Origin: Chromobotia macracanthus
Lineage: Eukaryota > Chordata > Actinopteri > Cypriniformes > Botiidae
Assembly (NCBI GenBank): GCA_036877525.1
Contig: JAZGTH010000072.1
Coordinates: 4,620,001-4,684,000 of the forward strand
Length of the DNA: 64,000 bases
Direction: 5' to 3'
Shown here one piece after another: positions 56,460-64,000 of the stretch. Numbering within the stretch: position 1 is the first letter of the stretch; each line of letters opens with the position of its first letter. The position numbers and the translations under genes are program-made. The notes beneath the pieces are model-generated. The model saw only the letters and a program-made list of their open reading frames with translations. It was not told the origin of the DNA and searched no databases.

Positions 56460-59400
56460 AATTCTGTGAATTCTCTGAAGATTGATAGATATGACAGATA
56501 TATAAACATAACTTCTGGCATTATTATGCATTTAAAATGCAGTTCAACAATATTGATTCTGATGTTTGTAGTTACATATATTCTTGTTACATAGATGTTC
56601 TATATTATTGACTGACTAGGCAGCTGGCCTTGATTTCCAGCACAGCTTTGAGCATACAAGATCGCCAACGTCACAGACGCTTACAGAGCCACAAAAGTGA
56701 GCCGTGTCTCCTCCGATCGGATTTGATCACAAACGAGGGCGATAAGGTCGTCCTCTGGCCGTTTCCAACGGGCCGTGTCAAATCCATAAGGATAGTTGTG
56801 GGATACGAAGCAGACTTGTCGTCACAGTTATCACTTCCAATTGAATTCAGAAATGGTAAACAACGCTCGCTGCTGGTGCCTCACTTCTGCTGTATTAGAC
56901 GCTTCATTCTCAAGCACTCTGAATTTATGCGTGATGAGGGGACGTGAGAGATTGTTAAATGAAATCGACAGGGGTAAGGTCAGATGAGACGCGCTCATTT
57001 ACACCACAGAGACACCAACAGATGAAAGACTTTAAAAAGAACCAATATATTACTGCCACTCTAGCGATCCGCCATCAGTATCAAATATAATTGGCACTGG
57101 ACAAACACAGAAACAACAACAGCATCAAAGCCTTCAAACAGCGGTGCACAAAATAACAGATTAACAAATAAAACAGAATAAATAAATAAATTAACCGCGA
57201 CACAAAGCTTTGAAACGGCATCTTCTATTGTCCTTTTATTTAGCGCTTAATGATCCTCTCAGAAATATATCTATGTAAACAAACAGTGAGAGATTAAGTT
57301 GCGAGGTGAGATACAAAACAATAAAAAATAAGATTAAATGAATAAAAACACATTTAAAACTATTCTATTTTAACAGATGACTACAAAACAACAGAACTAA
57401 ATAATTGGTGATGAAAGTTAATTAAAATAAATAGACGAGCTGTTTTCAAAACCTTGCGTTAAAGGCAAATTAAAATATCAGTTGTTACAGTTTCTGCATA
57501 AAGTAAAATAACGTAGGCTGTATCAGATCCTGTTTTTTAGTTTTTATTTCATGTTTATTTCACGTTTATTTTTTTTTATTCTAGTTATTTGGAGTAAATT
57601 TGTTACTTCTGAACAACATCTGTGACCAATCAAAATTATTTTATATTGCAGTTAAAGCTAAGTAGTTGTTATGTTTCCCTCTTACATGATATTTCATAAT
57701 TCACTCTTTCGTATGCTAAGTGGTGCACGATTGACTAGGTTTCACAATATTTTTTTTTATACCTTACGTGCATAAGACGAAAATCTCAGGTTTAAAACTT
57801 TAAGCCAGAGTCTACTGAGACATTGCACAAGAATCATCATCAGAAATAAGTTTAAACATAAAAAAATCGATTACGTTTTCTGCATTTAAACTTTATGCTT
57901 TAGCCTCTGTGATACTCTGCTGTTTTCTTGAAACGTTGGGATAACTCTTGCAGGAGAAATTGCATACAATTCTCCTCACCCATAAGATTCTTACGCAAAA
58001 TGACTAAATCTAGTCACAAAACTCTGCCTCTGTAGGCATCTCACTGGGTTTTAGAACAGAGCATCTGTGTCTTACAGCCTGTCACAAGTTCTTTCAGCTA
58101 TGACAAAGAGCAATGTACTGGACCTGAACGATGGCCGATCTCCGTTTCACTCTTGCACAAAGCCGAGCTGATATTCCATCCCGTTTGTGCAGGGGAACAT
58201 CAAAACACAACACTTTCACCGGCAGACACAAACCTGTAAGAAAAACAGAGAAGCAGAGAGGAGACAAAAGGCATACGGCCAAAATCAATAACAAAGGTAT
58301 GACCAAAAATCAATGTTCATTCGGAGAGGGAACCGCCAGACAGAACTATCATTTTAGCGGGCGAGACATGAACCTTCAGATTCAAACAACAGTGATCCCA
58401 TTAGGAAAGAGGGTGACAGAGGGCACCACCGAGACTTCTAATGGTTTGGTGCTGAAGGTGGCGTAAAAGAACCTGTCATTTCGAAGACAAAGAGAAAGAG
58501 GACAGACGGAGGCCTGGGAGAGATTTCTTAAGTCTCTTGTTGAAAAAAGGCCGACATGCATTGAAGATTTACCTAGAAGAGGCTGTTTACAAACGGTGAA
58601 GTATCGTGAGTGGAGGCGTGGCATGCTTGCTCGCTAATCAGAGTGAATCGCAGGTGAACGTCTGTGACGCTTCAGGAAACACCTTAGTGCCTCTTCTAGC
58701 CATTTTAAGATGCCATTAAGATCCATTAGCACACCATTAGCATTCGAGCGCTTGTGGGAAACTTAAGGGCTGTTTGATTTGCACAAATCAGAATTAATTT
58801 TACAGAAAAAGAACCATCAGAGCACAATGTATTCCGTGAGGTAGAAAGCACGTACTGCATACCTATGAATGTATAGCGTATTTTTAAGTACATATATTTC
58901 TATATGGTATATACTGTACAGCCGCACAGAAGTTCACATGGAGTAACTGGAAGCAGTTTGAAGAAAGCAGGAAGTTGGTGTTTTCAAAGTTCTTCTGCTC
59001 ATCTTCTCTGTTGCTGGAGACAGAACATACTGAAAAAAATAATGACCATGGAGTAACATGAACCAGATGCTGCTGGTCCTCAGAAGGTGAGGTAAACCGA
59101 ATGAAAGAGTACAGAACGAGTATTTGAAAATAATCACCATGAAATCACACAGCCCTCGTCCCAAATACCCACAATGCCTTGCACTCTATCAGCTCTGCTT
59201 TACGGGGTCAAAAGATATCAGGACGAAGAACAAGGAAAGTGAGAACAGAGCTAATGATATTCCCCGTCCCCTCCCTCTCTCCCTCCAGCGAAAGAAAGAG
59301 GAATAGGTCTTAAACGTGCACGAGTGCTCGATCATGAGTGAAATTACTCTGTATACATTGCACTTTATCTAGACTGGTCCACCAGCGCCGGCCGCCTCTG

Positions 59401-60239
59401 CCAAATAAAAATTCCCAATGACTATGTCAAATCTTATTAGGTTGAGGGAGTTGCTCACTCCCCACATTCAAAGATGCAATTTTCTTTCATGAGAGTTTAT
59501 TTATTTTGGAAACCCAATTCTATTTTTTGACTATTGTTATTTATCGACGCTTTCTTCTATTCGGGGATTAACCGCAAATGTGTTTACAGTAAGATTACTG
59601 GCCCTGACAGAGGAACTCATCCTGATTTAAAGACTGAAATTGCCGCTGCACGGACCAAAAGACAAGCTCTGACTGAAAATGAAAAGAGTTTAGATGCTGT
59701 CACGAGCTCAGGCTAGCAGGCCTCGCAGATAGAACGCTAATAAATATAATGCGACCAGAACGCAGCATGCTAATGCGTTTCAGTGAACCAGAAGTGCATG
59801 TTCCGCCACGTTTACAACATCTAGAACTGAAACCTGGAGGTGAGAAGAAATTTTTCTGGATTTCAAACTGTTCTAACTGGCAAACAGCTGGTGCTCAGAT
59901 AACTGCAGATCGTTTTATGAGGTTTAGTTGCAATTATCTGAACACAAATACTTGTTTTTATCCATTGACTTACAGTGTAGTTTATTAAATTCAAAGCTTA
60001 AGTGGTTCTCTCTTATAACAGCATAATGTTCATACATAAGCCACTAATAGGAGTTTCTCGGAAAGGGCAAAAAAACTGCATCGCTTTGCGTGAGCAGCCT
60101 GTACTCAACCAACGGTGTGAGTTTGGGGGTGGAGCTATTTGCTTGACTAACCAATGAAATGGGGTGTACGGACACCTGTTTGGTTATTGTTCCATTATAT
60201 TAATTTCATTTGGTGATGCTAAATGCCAGATGTGACACA
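56460..60239. other. Intergenic, several unique patches, no gene supported
   Basis: Repeat-poor stretches at 56620-57000, 58080-58780 and 59150-59760 have better-than-background GC and complexity. Open frames there (105 codons at 56630, 111 codons at 58131) have no known domain. A/T-rich low complexity covers 57170-57600. Confidence 0.4.
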
Positions 60240-60352
60240 CCTCAGTGTTTTTCTCAAGGGCCAATGTCATGGGTTCAATTTCCAGGAAACTGCAGCTTGA
60301 ATCCATCACTCACTTTAGATAAAAATGTCTGCCAAATACATTAATCTAAATG
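60240..60352 (+). mobile_element. tRNA-derived SINE, decayed
   Basis: B box within GTCATGGGTTCAATTTCCAG, then AGGAAACTGCAGCTTGAATC and the tail TTTAGATAAAAATGTCTGCC AAATACATTAATCTAAATGT. The A box is poorly kept. Same family as 15408-15556. Confidence 0.75.
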
Positions 60353-62380
60353 TAGTTTTTGATACTTTTGATACTAATGACAAAATCAGACATTATTTCA
60401 TGTAACCAGTTTGTACAGAGAAGGAACTATTTGTTAATCTCTTAATCTGAACTCTGTCTGGATGCTGTAAAGAAGTTAGTGAGACCTGATCTGGAAGGCA
60501 TGATCTGCACACAGTATCTTGAGATGAAAAGGGAAAAGTAACATTTATGATCAATGAAAAGCCACAAGAGCTTCAAAAACACGTAGAACGTTTCTCTAAG
60601 GCATAATCTAATTGTTCATTGTTATCCTAACAATATGAATTAATTCAAAGGACTTCGATATCCAAACTGGAAAATGTGAATTAATTACAACATCATTAAA
60701 AAGAAATGGGATCAAAGCAAAGGTTTAAATGTTAACACCAGCACTGATCTAAATCTTCATCAATACACTGATGACGTGACAAATCAGAATTACCTTCATA
60801 TTCTTCATGCAAGAATATTTTCATGTGAGTTACACACCTGTGATCCAAAGTTTATCAGAAGATCCAAATAGTGGAGTTTTGAGTGCCATATATTATGAAC
60901 CAAACCTAAGATAAACTTAATGTTGGCCAGCAGGACCTGAAAGAGAACAGGCTCAGGACTAACATCAACCTGAAATGTAATCTGATTAGAAATCTGAGGT
61001 ATTTTTGGAGCAAAAATGTTATTATGATTGACAAAGTCTGATTTTAGTCAAATATTGTATTTGAAATTGTTGTTTGAGTAAACGTAACACTGTAAAAACG
61101 CTGTTGATTTGACAGAAACGCTGTAATTCTGTGTTATTGTGCGTTGTGGAATGCAGTTTGACTCGGACAGATGATGGAGCAGGTAAAACAGTAATGAAAG
61201 CAAAGCTATTTTCAGTTCTCTCAATTAATCTGACTCCACAGTGTCCCCAGTTAGATGAGTAAAAAAAACAAAATTACAAAAGCTTTACTGCAAAGACCAT
61301 TTCTAACACACAATAACATCAAACCAGACTGCTGTACGTCCAGACAAACTTATTTCCTCTTCTGCTAACAAGTGTGAGACATTTGCCACAGCCGAGAGTA
61401 AATATGTTTAATCAAACCCAGGTGCCTGTAGTACTTTTTTTGTAGAACGTTTCCACAGTGCCTGTTGACTGTGTTGTCAACATGACAATGACTCAGTCTA
61501 ATGATTTATGATGTGTGCGCATCACAAACAGGATAAAGAATCCAATAATTTCATAAACAAATTTAAACTACAGCTAAAAGTTACAGGAAGTGATTCTGAC
61601 TATATACCTGAAGAGTCCAAAGAGCAAAAACAGTAGCTGGCTTCTTCTATACGTTGAATTTTCAAAGTGCTTCTGTTTATTGCCAGGTTTACCACTGTGT
61701 CAGAAAATAAAAAGTGCCAATGATAGCTAAATAAATGCATTTTGTTTTAAAGAAAACAAAGATTTAAACAAATGCCTCCGTTTTAGCATAGGACTATATA
61801 AGCCAGACTTTTCTTGCATTGTGCTTTTCCTGCTTTTGTTTGTCAATCAAAGCTGGCTGTTTATTTTGTCTGGATGTTGATTAAAAGGCAGAACAAAGGC
61901 AGCGTTTGTTCACTGCTCTTCTGAGTCACGCTTTTTTTTAACACAAAATCTGTTGTCAAAGCATCCGAACATCAGACTTGTCAAGCAGCAGCAGCTTATC
62001 ATGTAGTATACAACAAAAGACCCTGATAACTCTAAAGGAAGGCCATACGTGCAATGTAATGATTCAACCTTTTTTGTTTTAACATCTTTTATAAAATAGA
62101 CCCTTTTTCTTTTCACTGCATTTGCTTTTCACAGTGAATGTCGTGTTATTAGTCCAGTTTGGTTCTCAAATGTAGACCTCAGAGGTTCAGCCATAAAATA
62201 CGGCATTGTGCTGCTGACATAAAAGTTAAGTGCATTATTAAAACTGATTTAAAAATAAAATACAACTGTGCAGCCTGAAAAATGGTTTAATTAATATAAA
62301 TCTTGCATTGCGTTAATCTAAAAGTAAAAATATGAAAAGATTTAAGAGCATCAGAATTTCTAAAACTAAAAGAACTCTGA
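60353..62380. other. Intergenic, no gene seen
   Basis: AT-rich unique sequence without recognisable repeats or exons. Confidence 0.5.
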
Positions 62381-62527
62381 GAGAGAGAGAACGAGAGAGA
62401 GAGCATAAAAAACAGAGCTAAAGACAAAGAGCAAGCGACAGAGAGAGATGGACAGAAAGCGAGAGAGTGAGCAAGAGAGAGTGTGAGCAAAAGAGAGAAC
62501 AAGCGAGCAGGAGGAAGAGAGAGAGCA
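62381..62527 (+). repeat. Purine-rich GA/GC tract
   Basis: About 145 bp dominated by GAGAGAGA and GAGCAAGAG. Minus-strand open frames rich in Leu and Ser through it are low-complexity artefacts. Confidence 0.88.
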
Positions 62528-62982
62528 CTCGAAGCCTGTCACAAGCCACAATGAGTCACTATTTTAAACACCCATTTGAGAGGTGAAAAATAATTTTACA
62601 CCAACTAACCCTCTACTTACAAACTGATTTATTTGCTCCAGGCAAAGGTTACGTTTCAACTCCTGAGAGAACAAACAGCAGAAGGTGATGTTTTATGGAT
62701 CACACCAATGCAATAAACACTATTTAAGGTATCCCACAGCTCGCAAAAACTCATTTGGACCCTCTGACATGGTAATTGTACTGTAGGCTGCTTTTCTCTC
62801 ATGTCAGAAGCTGTGTGTGGGAGCAATCGTTGAGAACGGCTCTCTGTGCATTAATGACAGCAGACAGCAGCTGTTCTCACATCTGCCAGCTGAATGTAAC
62901 AGTTCGGCTTGCTACAGTTAGCGAGACATTCCGTGTGGAACGATTGTCATCATGGCGTTTTATTTCAACGTCGCTCTACACC

Positions 62983-63227
62983 TGCGTTTCTCCACCAGGG
63001 GCCGGGGCCCACAGGGGCCTCACAAAACTTCCAAGGGGGCCGGCCTTAAGATGACTTAAAATGATTTAAACACAGACAAAACAAGCATTAAAATAAGTAA
63101 CAAATATTTCTTAGTGTTTATTTTATACTGAGTATACATCCTTCTAGCTATCCTAAGCTCAGAGTGGGGAGGGGTCTTCAAATTCTGTTGTGGATAAGGG
63201 AGGCTTGAAGTTAAAAAGGGTTACACC
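62983..63227. mobile_element. hAT-like element, copy 2
   Basis: Starts near GCGTTTCTCCACCAGGGGCC and shares AAGATGACTTAAAATG and TTCTGTTGTGGAT-type blocks with 11503-11740. Its right terminus is decayed and no target duplication is clear. Confidence 0.65.
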
Positions 63228-64000
63228 CATCATTACATATACTACTGAAGGTTTCTAGATCTGAATTCAAACCAGTTTAAAGAACTGTATCAAGAACTGG
63301 ATTCAAATCAGTTCACACAAGCATTATTTCCACAATGATATTCAATAATATTCAATGATGATATTTGTGATGGCTGTTCTGACTGACTGCCATCAGTAAA
63401 GATACAATAACCACATATACAGTAACAACAGACTGAGTTCTAGTGGTTAAGACTCAGTTTGATCCAAGCAAGAATAGAGCTATAAGCCATCACTACTGGG
63501 GCCGAAGGTTTCAAAACCACCCTTTAAAATATTGCCAGAACAAATTTCAGTAGTGTTGATAAATAAAGAAATCAAGATAAATGCCCCACAGTACATAAAA
63601 CACAGCAAAACCCACTACTGTGTGTTTTCATTATCTCTTTCAACTTCACTGTACCAAAATGACCTCACTCATATGGATCCTTTGATAAACAGTAAGTTTT
63701 TCTTCTGAAAGAGCAGAGATCCATATCTTCTACCCACTGAGAAGAAAGCTGGAGATTGGACCTCAGAGAGAGGTTTGTTCTGTTCTGCTCGTAACATTTG
63801 ATGTGATGTGCGAGCGCGTTTTCGCTGTTTCTGTAGATTTCATCACTCATCGTTAATGTGGGGAAGCAGACATTGGGTAAGAAATTTTTGCTAGAAGGTT
63901 CTACTGCTCAGCATCTGGGTTACCTCAAAGATCCTGACGCAACACAAATCAAATATTTATTTTCATTGAACGCTCAGAGAATACATTGGAGATGAAGTTC
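63228..64000. other. Intergenic to window end
   Basis: No repeat or coding exon recognised. A 61-codon minus-strand open frame at 63665-63850 has no known domain. Confidence 0.5.

Noticed and set aside
56630..56947. 105-codon frame with a nearby TTTCCAG and internal GGTAAAC that could make it an exon
   Set aside because: No known domain and no partner exon in compatible phase. Left as a unique patch that may be conserved for other reasons.
58131..58466. 111-codon ATG-initiated frame
   Set aside because: Lys/Arg/Thr-rich low-information sequence with no domain and no splice partner.
62287..62551. Ser/Leu-rich minus-strand frames resembling membrane segments
   Set aside because: Produced by the GA-rich tract at 62381-62527.
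5486..64000. CRISPR arrays, bacterial operons, viral insertions, reverse transcriptase or transposase genes
   Set aside because: No spaced direct repeats of CRISPR type, no long ORFs, and no RT or DDE motifs in any open frame. All mobile elements seen are short and non-autonomous.

Overview
The window looks like nuclear DNA of a teleost fish, most likely a cyprinid. It is AT-rich, and its one gene is split by short introns with canonical GT-AG borders. It is strewn with tRNA-derived SINEs, short inverted-repeat DNA elements (MITEs), a small hAT-like element and many CA, GA and AT microsatellites. There is no operon structure and no long continuous ORF. The clade assignment is inferred from repeat style and gene structure, not from a database match.

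Layout: positions 1-4727 hold the 3' part of a plus-strand gene for an inositol polyphosphate 5-phosphatase with a C-terminal SKICH domain, best read as inpp5k (SKIP). Ten coding exons (209-4727) join in one frame to give the last 409 residues. The 5' exons, start codon and promoter lie left of the window. A 3'UTR with a polyadenylation signal at 5461 follows.

From about 5.5 kb to 64 kb I find no convincing coding exon on either strand. The longest open frames (up to 180 codons) have no recognisable domain, often overlap open frames on the other strand, and lack consistent splice structure. This 58 kb is intergenic DNA or a very long intron of a gene whose exons lie outside. It contains: (i) eight copies of one TA-flanked MITE family, two with clear matched ends, four truncated and two with decayed ends; (ii) other inverted-repeat elements, including one at 32384-32616 with very long terminal repeats, a pair at 43957-44277 and 56192-56459 sharing ends, and a pair at 41622-41999 and 51738-52276 sharing another end type; (iii) two copies of a hAT-like element, one with an 8-bp target duplication; (iv) about seven tRNA-derived SINE copies; (v) a 23-bp minisatellite and several microsatellites; (vi) unique patches rich in homeodomain, POU, AP-1 or CCAAT-like motifs that may be conserved regulatory elements.

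The encoded enzyme is expected to dephosphorylate PI(3,4,5)P3 and PI(4,5)P2 at the 5-position, with the SKICH domain directing it to membranes. I found no previously undescribed gene system. The observations most worth checking are the donor-like sequences regenerated at two inpp5k exon junctions, a 22-bp perfect homeodomain/POU-type palindrome at 40220-40241, paired AP-1 sites at 29907-29924, a CTCF-type site at 24105-24119, and the MITE families.
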